Origin: Ancylobacter polymorphus
GTDB lineage: Bacteria > Pseudomonadota > Alphaproteobacteria > Rhizobiales > Xanthobacteraceae
Direction: 5' to 3'
NCBI RefSeq assembly: GCF_022836935.1
Contig: NZ_CP083242.1
Span: 124,001-188,000, forward strand
Length of the DNA: 64,000 nucleotides
Below, piece by piece: positions 14,490 to 23,969 of the stretch. Made by a program: the position numbers and the translations under genes. The stretch's first letter is position 1, and the number at the start of each line of letters is the position of its first letter. The notes below the pieces were generated by a model. It made no database searches. It worked only from the letters and a program-made list of their open reading frames with translations, and was not told where the DNA came from.

Positions 14490-16807
14490 TGAACCGCGCA
14501 GCCCAGATCGCCTGGTGGGTCGCGCAGGTCGAGGCCGCACGGACAGCTGTCACCGCGGCCGCCGAGTCACGGCGCCGACCCCGAGCCTTTGGCGGCCTTG
14601 ACGACGAGCCGAGACGGCGGGCGGCGCGGGTTGCGCCGCTTCCCAAAGTGCCACCTGCAGACCAGGTCATCCGCGGGCATACAATCACCGGCGGTCGCGA
14701 CGAAGAGCGCTCGCGGTCGTTGCCACCGTCGTCGGCTGGGGGAGGTGGCGGTGGACCGCCCCCGGTTCGTCCTGCCGCGCGGGCGCCGATCCCCGGCGGC
14801 GCGGGCGGGGCAGGGCCGGGCGCCGTCGGCCGCGCGCGCCAGCTCGCCGCGGGCTACCAGCCTGCGGTCATCAAGGTGCTGTCCTGGGCGCACGGGACCG
14901 TCCGGGCCACCAAGACGGGGCAGTACGTGCAGCGCGAGGACGTGCCGCTCGAAACCCACGACGGCCGCATGTTGACGGACCGCGAGGCGGTCGCCGACGA
15001 GATCAAGGCGTGGTCGGTCAACTTCTCGAAGCGGGCCGAGAGCCAGGACGTCGCCGCAGTCCGCCTGATGCTGCGCGGCGTGAAGGATACTGAAGAGGGC
15101 CGCGAAACCTACGAGAAGGCGATCGCTGCCGGCTTCGCCGGGCACCGCTACGCGTACCGGCTCGACACGACGTCATCCGGCGACCTCGAGGCGCGCCTCG
15201 TCATCGCCTTGGCAGGGCCGGCGAAGGAGCGGTTCCGCGTCCGCGAGGAGCGGGTCGGAGACCACGAAAAGCAGTTCACCCGGAAGCGCTTCGACATGGC
15301 CTCGGAGGGAAAGATCGCGGATCGCATCCATGCCGCGACCGGGATTGGTACCCAGGCAATCGGCGTGTCGCCCGGAATGACCAACCACGGCCGCAACGGC
15401 GTGACCTATCGACTCAATAAGCTGGTCGAGCACGGCGCAGTGGTCGACGACAAGGGCAAGGCCATCGCCAACGTCGCCGACACACGGGTCGCGGCGCGCG
15501 AGTGGGGGCCGTCCCTTCGCTCGCAGTCGGTGCGCGACACGATGCACCTCATGCTGTCAGCGAAAGCGGGCACCAATGTCGAGGCCTTGAGACGGGCCGC
15601 GCGCGCCTTCCTGCAGGACCGCTTCGGTGACCACAAATTCATGTTCGGCATCCACGTCGATAAGGAGGCGGCCGGCCACATCCACGTCCACGCCGTGATC
15701 GCCGCGAAAGGCGAGTCCGGCCAGAAACTGCACCCGGGGCCAGAAACGTTCCGCGAATGGCGCACGGCATACGCCCAGCACGCCCAGGCGGAGGGGCTGC
15801 GCATCGTAGCAACCTCGGCGCGGGAGCGCGCGTCGTCGCAGAGCTACGGCCCGAAGGACAAGGCCATAGTCGAGACGGCGGAGCGGCCGCGAACCGCTCG
15901 CGAAGCAAGGGATCGCGCCTATGCCGCCGATCCGGCTAACCGGCGGTTGATCGACAATGCCCGGCAGCGGATCGCGACTGCGCGTGCAAATCCGATCAGC
16001 TTGCCGAAGTCGCCGCTGGCTCGCAAAGTTGTGAATGAAAGCGTGTTGGCCTGGCGAACGGTAGCGGCCGAACAGCCGGCCAATCCGATCGCCAAGGACA
16101 TGCTCGAACGTCTGTTGATGGCGCAGGCCATCGGGGGGATACTTCAAGCAATCGGACGTCGTGTCGAGCAGATCACAAAGGAAGATAGCGGCATGGCCAT
16201 TTCATCTGAACAGATGGCGAAGGACCTTCGCGTGATGAACGAGGCGGTCTCGCGAACGAGCGACCTTCTCGTGGGAGAGACCAAGCAGCAGTTCCGCGAG
16301 ACGTCTGCTCGCTATCTCGAAACTCTGGCCAACCGCATCGACCTTCAACGAGTCCAGGAGCGCGGCGTCGAACGACTCAGTCGCGGCGAGGTCGAGTCAA
16401 TCGTGGGAACGAATGCAGACCGGCTTATCGAGCGAGCCCAAGAAATCCGCCTTAAGGAAGAACGCGAGGCCGCATCCGCGGAACAAATCGCTGCTCGCGC
16501 GGTCAATGCCGAGCGGAGACAAGAGGCCGGTGTTGCGTTGGATGCGACATCGCAGCGTGAGCTGCGAGCCGAACGAAGCATTGTGGCCGGATCGCAGCAG
16601 GCCGCGTCAAGGGAGGCGCGGGAGGCCGCCGCCGCCGCCGAGGCTGCGCGAGCGATTACGGAACATCCCGGTCAGCCGATTCCCGCGGCGCTTGTGCAAA
16701 CGGATGCGCTTGCGAAGCTCCGCGCGGAGCAAGAACAAGTTATCCGGGAGATCGAAGCGAGCGAGCGGGCGACGGCACAATCAACGAAAGGTCAGCGTCT
16801 AGTCTAG
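14489..16807 (+). CDS. Relaxase / mobilization nuclease
   Basis: This 772-residue protein nicks oriT and leads the strand into the recipient. The histidine motif is GHIHVHAVIAAKG (residues about 396-408), preceded by MFGIHVDKEAAG, the metal-binding signature of the MobA/VirD2-like relaxase fold. The C-terminal third is Arg/Glu/Ala-rich and probably coiled-coil or a secretion signal. The open frame extends upstream into the mobC gene, but the overlapping ATG at 14489 is the sensible start. Together with VirD4 and VirB proteins at 43-56 kb it would make the plasmid self-transmissible. Its MOB class is not certain. Confidence 0.85.
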   Translation: MNRAAQIAWWVAQVEAARTAVTAAAESRRRPRAFGGLDDEPRRRAARVAPLPKVPPADQVIRGHTITGGRDEERSRSLPPSSAGGGGGGPPPVRPAARAPIPGGAGGAGPGAVGRARQLAAGYQPAVIKVLSWAHGTVRATKTGQYVQREDVPLETHDGRMLTDREAVADEIKAWSVNFSKRAESQDVAAVRLMLRGVKDTEEGRETYEKAIAAGFAGHRYAYRLDTTSSGDLEARLVIALAGPAKERFRVREERVGDHEKQFTRKRFDMASEGKIADRIHAATGIGTQAIGVSPGMTNHGRNGVTYRLNKLVEHGAVVDDKGKAIANVADTRVAAREWGPSLRSQSVRDTMHLMLSAKAGTNVEALRRAARAFLQDRFGDHKFMFGIHVDKEAAGHIHVHAVIAAKGESGQKLHPGPETFREWRTAYAQHAQAEGLRIVATSARERASSQSYGPKDKAIVETAERPRTAREARDRAYAADPANRRLIDNARQRIATARANPISLPKSPLARKVVNESVLAWRTVAAEQPANPIAKDMLERLLMAQAIGGILQAIGRRVEQITKEDSGMAISSEQMAKDLRVMNEAVSRTSDLLVGETKQQFRETSARYLETLANRIDLQRVQERGVERLSRGEVESIVGTNADRLIERAQEIRLKEEREAASAEQIAARAVNAERRQEAGVALDATSQRELRAERSIVAGSQQAASREAREAAAAAEAARAITEHPGQPIPAALVQTDALAKLRAEQEQVIREIEASERATAQSTKGQRLV

Positions 16808-16997
16808 AGAGACGCCGTGTTTTTGAATATTCTTGCGGCGGCCATCCTGGATTCTTGGCGCGAAGCGGAATTAGAGTGGATAATCAGGTGCCAATGGCGT
16901 CGTCGCACGCGGACCGTCGGTCGCGCTGAGGTGGCGTTAGGGACGACGATCATTCCCTATCTTCCCTTAACGTGAGGCCTGTGGCATCCTAGTGCCT

Positions 16998-17351
16998 ATG
17001 AGGGTTGGCATCTGGCTCCGCAGGTTGCTCCCGATCCTAGCGGTTTTGGGGCTCATTGCCGGACCGTTCGCTGTATCGGCGAGCGGTGCTGTCGTGCAGG
17101 CTGCCTCCGCCATGTCGATGTCCGACGTGGCGGAGGACATGTCCTGTTGTCCGGTTGAGAAGCCAAACCTGCCAGATTGCCCGAAATCGTGCCCGTTGAT
17201 GGCGCTTTGCATGGCCAAGTGCTCCTCGGTGTCGTCGACACTTTCGAGCCTCGTCGTCTTTTGGGATCAAACAGATACGCTCCTTCCGGCCAACGCCGTG
17301 TTCGGCGACGCGCTTGTGATAGAACCCCCAGCTCGACCTCCGCGAATCTAG
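16998..17351 (+). CDS. Small Cys-rich secreted protein 1 (RPPR tail)
   Basis: This 117-residue protein has a signal peptide (MRVGIWLRRLLPILAVLGLI, cleaved near the SASGA region) and a cysteine cluster, DMSCCPVEKPNLPDCPKSC followed by PLMALCMAKC. About fifty residues later it ends PPARPPRI. It heads the first copper cassette, and its paralogue at 23.6 kb has the same gene order, so a metal-related role is likely. The Cys/Met content suits copper or silver binding in the periplasm. It resembles the loose CopL/DUF2946 group, but I cannot confirm that. Confidence 0.72.
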   Translation: MRVGIWLRRLLPILAVLGLIAGPFAVSASGAVVQAASAMSMSDVAEDMSCCPVEKPNLPDCPKSCPLMALCMAKCSSVSSTLSSLVVFWDQTDTLLPANAVFGDALVIEPPARPPRI

Positions 17352-17386
17352 AACATCGCCGGTGGCGTTAGCGCGCCGGATCGTGT

Positions 17387-17435
17387 CGCCCTAGCAAGGC
17401 TCGGGCGGCCGAGAGCGCGTGGCCCTAAGCCACGC
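17387..17435 (+). ncRNA. Structured leader RNA before efflux cassette 1
   Basis: Two adjacent hairpins lie between the Cys-rich gene and the FixH-like gene: CGCCC/GGGCG, then GCGTGGC/GCCACGC with a CCTAA loop. The second cassette has matching hairpins at the same place. The second stem is kept there with a different loop (GCGTGGCC-AT-GGCCACGC), which suggests the structure is selected. Possible roles are attenuation, mRNA processing or metal-dependent control. Confidence 0.5.
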
Positions 17436-17485
17436 CATGCCGGGCCATGTGCACGGTACGTCGATGCATCTAGGACTTTCAAACG

Positions 17486-17890
17486 ATGACCACTTCTAAG
17501 AAGAGCGCCGCCGCGGGCGCGCTCGCAGTTGCACTCTGCGTGGCAGGCCTCTCGACGGCGCAAGCAGAGGTCACGGACTACGAATTCCAGCTCCTTCAGA
17601 CCGACGTCAAGCAGGGCAACGCGGCCATCGTCGATGTCCGCCTCGTCGACAAGCGAACCGGTTCATCAGTCGCCGACGCCGTCATCTTTGCAACCCGGAT
17701 CGACATGGCGCCAGACGGCATGGAAACGATGACAGCGCCGATCGAGGTTCTCCCCTCGACGGAGCCGGGAGTCTATCGTTTCAAGGCCAACCTGGTGATG
17801 GCCGGCGGATGGCGCCTTTCGCTCGGAGCGAAGATACAAGGTGAAACCGGCACGCTCGAAAGCAAGCTGGTCCTGAAGGCGACGCCGTGA
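17486..17890 (+). CDS. Periplasmic FixH/YtkA-like protein, cassette 1
   Basis: This 134-residue protein has a signal peptide (to about TAQAEV) and an Ig-like beta domain: QTDVKQGNAAIVDVRLVDK, then VADAVIFATRIDMAPDGM and PGVYRFKANLVMAGGWRLSL. This is the FixH/YtkA-like pattern, often encoded beside metal-efflux RND genes. The RIDMAPDGMETM segment is Met-rich, suggesting metal contact. It overlaps the adaptor gene as GTGA, so translation is coupled. Its precise role in efflux is unknown; a periplasmic metallochaperone or adaptor is plausible. Confidence 0.75.
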   Translation: MTTSKKSAAAGALAVALCVAGLSTAQAEVTDYEFQLLQTDVKQGNAAIVDVRLVDKRTGSSVADAVIFATRIDMAPDGMETMTAPIEVLPSTEPGVYRFKANLVMAGGWRLSLGAKIQGETGTLESKLVLKATP

Positions 17891-19296
17891 GACGGATCTC
17901 TCTGCGGGTCCTCGCCCTCGCCGCTGTTCTGGCGGCGGGGATCGGAGGTTATTGGGCTGGCGTCCGGGGCTTACCCGTGGCCGGCCTCCGCGAATGGCTT
18001 GGTCGCGAGGGAACCCTCGTAACGGCTCAGCCCGAGGCCACGGGGGCGATCATCTATTATCAGGATCCTGACGGCAGGCCGGCTTATTCGACGACGCCGC
18101 GCCAGACCCGAGACGGCCGGGCTTTTCGCGCCGTTCGTGCCAGCGAGGATGTGAGCTTCGAGGAAAGGCCGCCGGCGACGGCCGATGCCACCCCGCGGCG
18201 CATTCTCTACTACCGCAATCCGATGGGGCTGCCTGACACCTCGCCGACGCCGAAAAAGGATTCGATGGGGATGGATTACATCCCCGTTTACGAGGGGGAA
18301 GATGATGGTAGCCCCGTCGTGCGGGTGCCGCTTGGCAAGCTGCAGCGGACTGGTGTGCGATCCGAGTTGGCGACGCGGCGTCCTGTGGGCAGATCAATGC
18401 GCGTACCTGGAATGGTTCAGCTCGACGAACGGCGCATTTCCGTGGTCGCAACCCGGAGCGATGCCTTCATCAACGAGGTCGCGAGCGTCACGACCGGGGA
18501 TCGCGTGAAGAAAGGCCAGGTACTCCTCAGGCTCTATTCGCCAGACATTGCCGCCGCCGGCGCCCAGTTCCTCAGCGATCTTAATATCGGCGGTCGCGAC
18601 AGTGCTGCCGGCGGTGCCCGACAGCGCCTGGAAAATCTGGGTGTACCGCCAGAGGCGATCGCGGAGATCGAGAGCACACGCAAGGTGCCGCTCTCGATGA
18701 CGTGGCGCGCGCCGCGCGATGGCGTCGTGCTCGAACGCAATGTCGTCGACGGCATGAAGGCAGCGCCGGGCGACGTGCTATTCCGTCTCGCGGACATTTC
18801 GACCATCTGGGTACTGGCCGATGTGCCGGAGTTCGATCTTGAGGCCGTTCGGCTCGGTGCGCCCGTGGCGATCCACGTCCGAAGCCTACCGGGGCGCACC
18901 TTCGAAGGACGCGCTTCGCTGATTTATCCGCAGGTCGGTGAGGCGACCAGGGCAACGAGAGTGCGGATCGAGATCGCCAATCCCGGGGATGTTCTGCTCC
19001 CAAATATGTATGCGGAAGTGGAGATCGGCGCAGGCGATGCGGCGCCGGTGTTGGCGGTCCCCGAGAGTGCGGTGATCGATAGCGGCACGCGGCAGTTCGT
19101 TATCATTGATCGTGGAGAAGGGCAGTTCGAGCCGCGAAACGTGAAAATCGGCGCGCGGGGCGCGGGCTTCACCGAAATTCGCGAAGGGATTGCGGAGGGC
19201 GATCGTGTCGTGGTCGCTGCAAATTTCCTGATCGACGCCGAGAGCAATCTGAAGGCGGCGCTCCGCGGCCTGACTCCGCCGGAGCCACAACCATGA
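17887..19296 (+). CDS. cusB: CusB-like efflux RND periplasmic adaptor, cassette 1
   Basis: This 469-residue membrane-fusion protein has a GTG start and a membrane-anchoring N-terminus. A heavy-metal-binding-domain-like segment follows (LYYRNPMGLPDTSPTPKKDS, then MGMDYIPVYEGE, residues about 106-138). After it come the lipoyl/barrel region, with VATRSDAFINEVASVTTGDRV and SIWVLADVPEFDLEAVRLG, and a membrane-proximal domain (LLPNMYAEVEIG, GDRVVVAANFLIDAESNL). It would link the inner-membrane pump to an outer-membrane channel. It overlaps both neighbours by four bases. The paralogue at 24.5 kb is colinear and very similar. Confidence 0.9.
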   Translation: MRRISLRVLALAAVLAAGIGGYWAGVRGLPVAGLREWLGREGTLVTAQPEATGAIIYYQDPDGRPAYSTTPRQTRDGRAFRAVRASEDVSFEERPPATADATPRRILYYRNPMGLPDTSPTPKKDSMGMDYIPVYEGEDDGSPVVRVPLGKLQRTGVRSELATRRPVGRSMRVPGMVQLDERRISVVATRSDAFINEVASVTTGDRVKKGQVLLRLYSPDIAAAGAQFLSDLNIGGRDSAAGGARQRLENLGVPPEAIAEIESTRKVPLSMTWRAPRDGVVLERNVVDGMKAAPGDVLFRLADISTIWVLADVPEFDLEAVRLGAPVAIHVRSLPGRTFEGRASLIYPQVGEATRATRVRIEIANPGDVLLPNMYAEVEIGAGDAAPVLAVPESAVIDSGTRQFVIIDRGEGQFEPRNVKIGARGAGFTEIREGIAEGDRVVVAANFLIDAESNLKAALRGLTPPEPQP

Positions 19297-22200
19297 TGAT
19301 CGCTCGCTTCATCGACTGGTCGGCCCGCAATCTTGTGCTCGTCTTCGTCGGCACCATCTTCGCGGTCGCCGCCGGGCTCTACGCGCTTAAGACGCTCCCG
19401 CTCGACGCTATACCCGACCTCTCCGACGTGCAGGTGATCATCTATACGGATTATCCCGGCCAGGCGCCGCAGGTGGTCGAAGACCAAGTTACCTATCCGC
19501 TCACCACCTCGATGCTGACGGTACCAAGATCGAAGGTAGTGCGCGGTTTCTCCTTCTTCGGCGTCTCGTTCGTCTACGTCATATTCGAAGACGGCACCGA
19601 TCCCTATTGGGCGCGTTCGCGCGTGCTCGAATATCTCAACGCTGCCGGGCAGCGATTACCGACAGGGGTCACGCCGACCTTGGGGCCGGATGCAACTGGC
19701 GTTGGCTGGGTGTACCAATACGCGGTCGTCGCCAAGGAAATGACTCTTGCCGAGTTGCGCTCGCTGCAGGATTGGGTGATCCGCTTCGGCGCATCCAAGG
19801 CCGAGGGCGTTGCGGAGGTCGCCAGTGTTGGCGGGTTCGTGAAGCAATATTCGATCGTGGTTGATCCGAACCGGCTGCGGGCACTGGGTATTTCGCTCGA
19901 TCGAGTGCGCGAGGCGGTCAAGGCCAGCAACGCCGATGTTGGCGGCCGCACCGTCGAGCTATCCGAATTCGAGTTCATGGTGCGCGGTCGCGGCTATATC
20001 CGAAGTGTCGCGGACATTGAGAACGTTGTGCTGAAGACCGACGGGGGCGTGTCGCTACGGGTCAAAGATGTTGCGCGTGTCGAAATCGGGCCGGACGAAC
20101 GCCGCGGCATCACCGAACTCAACGGCGACGGTGAGGTCGCAAGCGGAATCGTGCTGCAACGGTTTGGTGCCAACGCGCTCACGGTGATCGAGAACGTCAA
20201 GATGCGGCTGGCTGAGATTGCGACTAGCCTGCCCAAGGGCGCCGAAATTGTCCCGGTCTACGACAGGTCTGAACTGATCGACCGGGCGATCGAGACGCTG
20301 AAAGGGACGCTGATCGAGGAGAGCGTGATCGTTGCGCTAGTCTGCGTGGTGTTCCTGCTGCATCTGCGGAGCGCGCTCGTCGCCATCCTGATGCTCCCGG
20401 TCGGTATCCTGATCGCCTTTGCGGGGATGAGGTCGATAGGCCTCGGCTCGAACATCATGAGCTTAGGCGGCATCGCGATCGCCGTAGGCGCCATGATCGA
20501 CGCCGCCATCGTAATGATCGAGAACGCGCACAAGCATTTGGAACGTGCGCCACCGGCCAAGCCGCGCACCGAGATCCTCATAGAGGCGGCCAGTCAGGTC
20601 GGCCCGGCGCTTTTCTTCAGCCTGCTCGTCATTACCGTCTCTTTCCTGCCAATTTTTACGCTGGAGTCGCAGGAGGGTCGGATGTTCGGCCCGCTCGCCT
20701 TCACCAAGACCTTCTCAATGGCGGCCGCCGCGTTGCTGTCGGTGACGTTGGTGCCGGCGCTCATGGTGGTCTTCGTGCGCGGCCGGATCATCCCGGAGCA
20801 TCGGAACCCGATCAACCGCTTCTTGATTTGGGCCTACCGTCCAGTCATTCGTGGCGTCTTGAGGGCCAAGACGCTCACCCTCTTCGTCGCGCTCATTGCT
20901 CTCGGGGTGACAGTGTGGCCGGCGCGACAGATCGGCTCAGAGTTCATGCCGAATCTCGACGAGGGCACGTTAATGTACATGCCAACCACCTTGCCCGGCA
21001 TTTCCGTGACCAAGGCGGCGGAGCTTCTCCAGATGCAGGACCGCATCATCAAGAGCTTCCCGGAGGTGGCTTCCGTCTATGGCAAGGCGGGACGTGCCCT
21101 CACAGCGACCGATCCGGCGCCGACCGAGATGTTCGAGACCATCATCAATCTGAAGCCGAAGAGCGACTGGCGCCCGGGCGTCACCATCGACCGCCTGAGG
21201 GCCGAGATGGACAAGGCATTGCAGTTCCCGGGGGTCTCCAATGCCTGGACTATGCCGATCCGTGCTCGCATTGACATGCTTGCCACCGGCATCCGCACGC
21301 CCGTCGGTGTGAAGGTCTTTGGCACCGATCTCGGTCAGATGGAGCAGAGCGCTCGCGAAGTCGAGCGGGTGCTCCGCAGTGTATCAGGCACATCGAGCGC
21401 CTATGCCGAGCGGGTGATCGGCGGCTATTATCTCGACATTGTGCCAGATCGTGACGCGCTCGGCCGTTATGGCTTGTCGATCGGGGACATCCAGAGCGTG
21501 ATCGCGAGTGCGTTGGGCGCCGAGACGGTGACGACCACCGTCGAGGGGCGCGAGCGCTATGCCGTTACCATCCGCTATCCACGGGATTTCAGGAGCGACC
21601 CCCAGTCTATCGCGCGCGATGTGCAGGTGTCGTTGCCAACCGGCGGAATGGTGCCCCTCGGCGAGATCGCCAAGGTCAAGCTCACCCGCGGCGCGACATC
21701 GATCCGTACCGAGAACGGCCAACTTGCAGTCTACGTCTTCGTCGACATCGTCGGCCGCGATCTTGGCGGCTATGTCGCCGAGGCACAGCAGGCGGTCTCG
21801 AAAGAGATCAGACTCCCTGCCGGCACCTACCTTTCGTGGAGCGGCCAGTTTGAATATCTGCAACGCGCCGAAGCACGATTGAAGATTGTCGTCCCACTCA
21901 CGCTGCTCGTCATATTCCTGTTGCTCTATCTCAACTTCCGGGCGCTGACGGAAACGGTCATCGTCATGCTGTCGCTGCCGTTCGCGCTCGTCGGTGGCAT
22001 CTGGTTGATGTGGTGGCTCGGGTTCAATATGTCGGTGGCGGTGGCGGTCGGCTTTATCGCGCTTGCCGGCGTTGCCGCCGAGACTGGCGTCATAATGCTG
22101 ATTTATCTGGAGCAGGCCATGGCGGACCTGCGGGCGACTCGGGACGCAGAGGGACGGCCCTTTACCCGCGATGACGTCTACGAGGCGATAATGCTGGGTG

Positions 22201-22505
22201 CCGTGGAGCGGGTACGACCGAAGATGATGACGGTGATCGCGATTACGGCTGGCCTCGTCCCGATCTTGTGGAGCAACGGCACCGGCTCGGAGGTGATGCA
22301 GCGCATTGCTGTGCCGATGATCGGCGGCATGGTCTCCTCGACCGTCCTGACGCTGGTTGTGATCCCCGCTGTCTACGCACTGGTCAAATGCTGGCGGTTG
22401 CCGCGAACCAACGAGCCGCCGCATGAGCATAGAACCGGCCATCGGAGCCTCGATCCGACCAGTGTTCGAAAAAAGCTCAGCAATATCAACAAATTAGTTC
22501 CATAA
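19293..22505 (+). CDS. cusA: CusA-like copper/silver RND efflux pump, cassette 1
   Basis: This 1,070-residue RND transporter of the heavy-metal class opens SARNLVLVFVGTIFAVAAGL and has the usual twelve-helix, two-loop layout. Three methionines that form the copper/silver relay in E. coli CusA (573, 623, 672) have exact equivalents at M563 (YMPTTLPG), M613 (PTEMFET) and M662 (RIDMLATGI), with identical spacing. The transmembrane relay region GGIAIAVGAMIDAAIVMIEN is present. It would pump periplasmic or cytosolic Cu(I)/Ag(I) outward with the adaptor upstream. The C-terminal tail differs completely from that of the second copy. Confidence 0.93.
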   Translation: MMIARFIDWSARNLVLVFVGTIFAVAAGLYALKTLPLDAIPDLSDVQVIIYTDYPGQAPQVVEDQVTYPLTTSMLTVPRSKVVRGFSFFGVSFVYVIFEDGTDPYWARSRVLEYLNAAGQRLPTGVTPTLGPDATGVGWVYQYAVVAKEMTLAELRSLQDWVIRFGASKAEGVAEVASVGGFVKQYSIVVDPNRLRALGISLDRVREAVKASNADVGGRTVELSEFEFMVRGRGYIRSVADIENVVLKTDGGVSLRVKDVARVEIGPDERRGITELNGDGEVASGIVLQRFGANALTVIENVKMRLAEIATSLPKGAEIVPVYDRSELIDRAIETLKGTLIEESVIVALVCVVFLLHLRSALVAILMLPVGILIAFAGMRSIGLGSNIMSLGGIAIAVGAMIDAAIVMIENAHKHLERAPPAKPRTEILIEAASQVGPALFFSLLVITVSFLPIFTLESQEGRMFGPLAFTKTFSMAAAALLSVTLVPALMVVFVRGRIIPEHRNPINRFLIWAYRPVIRGVLRAKTLTLFVALIALGVTVWPARQIGSEFMPNLDEGTLMYMPTTLPGISVTKAAELLQMQDRIIKSFPEVASVYGKAGRALTATDPAPTEMFETIINLKPKSDWRPGVTIDRLRAEMDKALQFPGVSNAWTMPIRARIDMLATGIRTPVGVKVFGTDLGQMEQSAREVERVLRSVSGTSSAYAERVIGGYYLDIVPDRDALGRYGLSIGDIQSVIASALGAETVTTTVEGRERYAVTIRYPRDFRSDPQSIARDVQVSLPTGGMVPLGEIAKVKLTRGATSIRTENGQLAVYVFVDIVGRDLGGYVAEAQQAVSKEIRLPAGTYLSWSGQFEYLQRAEARLKIVVPLTLLVIFLLLYLNFRALTETVIVMLSLPFALVGGIWLMWWLGFNMSVAVAVGFIALAGVAAETGVIMLIYLEQAMADLRATRDAEGRPFTRDDVYEAIMLGAVERVRPKMMTVIAITAGLVPILWSNGTGSEVMQRIAVPMIGGMVSSTVLTLVVIPAVYALVKCWRLPRTNEPPHEHRTGHRSLDPTSVRKKLSNINKLVP

Positions 22506-22739
22506 TTAAGGTTCTGCGACTCACGATTTCGGCGCTCTGCAGGGGGCTTGGCGGATCTCCATAACGCCGGCGCCCCCGCCCGCTGCTCGCCACCTTTCAG
22601 CACCGCCGCAACGGCCTTCGCCGGTCCGCCTTCGCGCTCATCGCCTGATAAGGCTGGACTCTGATTTTGCAGTATATTAAACAGACTACAACCTGATTCA
22701 TACACATTGTAATCAGGCTACGATCTACAATCATACGAT
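22506..22739. other. Gap between cusA1 and mobile mystery protein A
   Basis: The first half is G/C-rich and non-coding. The second half is A+T-rich and holds the promoter and operator of the downstream HTH gene, including a 7-bp inverted repeat and several ATACGATATGA-like words. Confidence 0.5.
22691..22716. promoter_or_regulatory. Operator upstream of mobile mystery protein A
   Basis: CCTGATT and AATCAGG form a perfect inverted repeat with a 12-base spacer, 24 bases before the start of an HTH gene. It most likely mediates autoregulation. Confidence 0.55.
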
Positions 22740-23219
22740 ATGAAATCAGACCTTGATATGAAACCAGACATTCGGCAAAAGGCCAGACAGCGGCTCGACG
22801 AACGGCTGATGCCGCTCAAGCCGACCGATCGCTTTCAGGTGCCGCCCAAGGGCTGGATCAGGGCGATCCGTGAGGCTTTGGGCATGACGGGGGTGCAGTT
22901 CGCCCGGCGCCTCCATGTGAAGCCGCAGAGCATCGACGCGTTGGAGAAGTCCGAGGCCAATGGCGTGATCAAGATCGAGACGCTGCGCCGGGCGGCCGAG
23001 GCGTTGGATTGCACGCTTGTCTATGCCCTCGTGCCCAACAGCACGCTCGAGGAGGCGGTGCGGGTGCGCGCGCACAAGATCGCCCTGCGCGATCTCGGCC
23101 GGGTCGCGCATACCATGAGGCTGGAGGCGCAGGGCACGACAGACGCCGACCTGGAGGCGCGGATCGAGGCCTATGTCCGCGACACGCTGCGCGACCGTGA
23201 CCTCTGGGAGCAGCCATGA
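22740..23219 (+). CDS. Mobile mystery protein A (HTH protein)
   Basis: This 159-residue protein has a Cro/C1-type helix-turn-helix in MTGVQFARRLHVKPQSIDAL, residues about 49-68. Its opening ARQRLDERLMPLK and the LDCTLVYALVPNSTLEEAVR segment are typical of the family called mobile mystery protein A. That family is always paired with a Fic-domain partner (protein B) on mobile elements and behaves like the regulatory half of a toxin-antitoxin-type pair. Here its stop overlaps the start of protein B. It lies between the two copper cassettes. Confidence 0.85.
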   Translation: MKSDLDMKPDIRQKARQRLDERLMPLKPTDRFQVPPKGWIRAIREALGMTGVQFARRLHVKPQSIDALEKSEANGVIKIETLRRAAEALDCTLVYALVPNSTLEEAVRVRAHKIALRDLGRVAHTMRLEAQGTTDADLEARIEAYVRDTLRDRDLWEQP

Positions 23220-23368
23220 CGGACCTGTTCCAAGAGCCCGACGATGCGACGCCTCTGACGCCGGCGGAGCGCGAAGGGCTGCGGCAGGCCTGGATCACCC
23301 ATCGCCGCGATCTCAACGAAGCCGAGCAGGAGAACATCGTGCAGGGCGCGGACAATGTCTCACCGTAG
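23216..23368 (+). pseudogene. Mobile mystery protein B, truncated after about 46 codons
   Basis: The frame starts with ATGA overlap on protein A and gives MTDLFQEPDDATPLTPAERE, continuing to NIVQGAD. That is the conserved N-terminus of mobile mystery protein B, whose Fic (HPFxxGNGR) domain should follow. After QGAD it reads NVSP and stops; the Fic domain is missing. The break marks the left junction of the second copper cassette, suggesting a rearrangement that removed the catalytic part and left protein A alone. Confidence 0.75.
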
Positions 23369-23579
23369 AAAACTAGAAATGGCACACTCCCCCGGCTTCG
23401 AGCATGGGAGTCTGGTATGGGCTGGTGGAGATGAGCGAATGGCAGCTTCGTCGCTCTGAGGTGGTGCATGGGTTTTGCGCGCCAGCGGGCGCTGAACGAC
23501 CGCCGTCCGGCACCAATCTGTGACATTTGTGCCCCTTCGGCGTATTCTCATAGCCTGCCATCTGTGACACGTTACTGCT

Positions 23580-23939
23580 ATGAAAATCAGGGCATGGCTC
23601 TGGAACCTGCTCCCGATCCTAGCGGTCGTGGGGTTGGTTGTAGGAGCGTTCACTGCATCAATGAGCGGCTCCGCCATGGCGGGTTCGGCCGATATGTTTG
23701 TAGCCATGTCCGCGATGACGGACGACATGCCGTGCTGCCCGGATAAGGTGCCCGCCTTTCCAGATTGCCAGAAGTCCTGCCCGTTGATGGCGACCTGCAT
23801 GGCCAAATGCACGTCTGGCACGCCGATGCATTTCGGCCTCGCCTTCGTTTCCCGCGAAGGTAATGTCCTCCGCCCCGGCAGAAACGCAGTGGGCGAAGCG
23901 CTCACGATAAAGCCCCCTGCCCGACCTCCGCGAACCTAG
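23580..23939 (+). CDS. Small Cys-rich secreted protein 2 (RPPR tail)
   Basis: This 119-residue paralogue of the protein at 17 kb has a signal peptide (MKIRAWLWNLLPILAVVGLV) and the cluster DMPCCPDKVPAFPDCQKSC plus PLMATCMAKC. It ends PPARPPRT. The cysteines and the Pro-Asp-Cys core are conserved while the spacer residues differ, so the cysteines are under selection. It heads the second copper cassette in the same position. Periplasmic metal binding is inferred. Confidence 0.74.
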   Translation: MKIRAWLWNLLPILAVVGLVVGAFTASMSGSAMAGSADMFVAMSAMTDDMPCCPDKVPAFPDCQKSCPLMATCMAKCTSGTPMHFGLAFVSREGNVLRPGRNAVGEALTIKPPARPPRT

Positions 23940-23969
23940 GACATCGCCGGCGTTCGCGCGCCGGCTCGT

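Noticed and set aside
21384..22442. 352-codon minus-strand open frame opposite cusA
   Set aside because: It is an antisense shadow of a well-defined pump gene; a similar shadow exists opposite the second pump.
22662..22682. Another copy of the AT-rich box near TGCAGTATATTAAACAGAC
   Set aside because: Only the ATATTA part matches; the GATGTT half and the GTC ends are missing.
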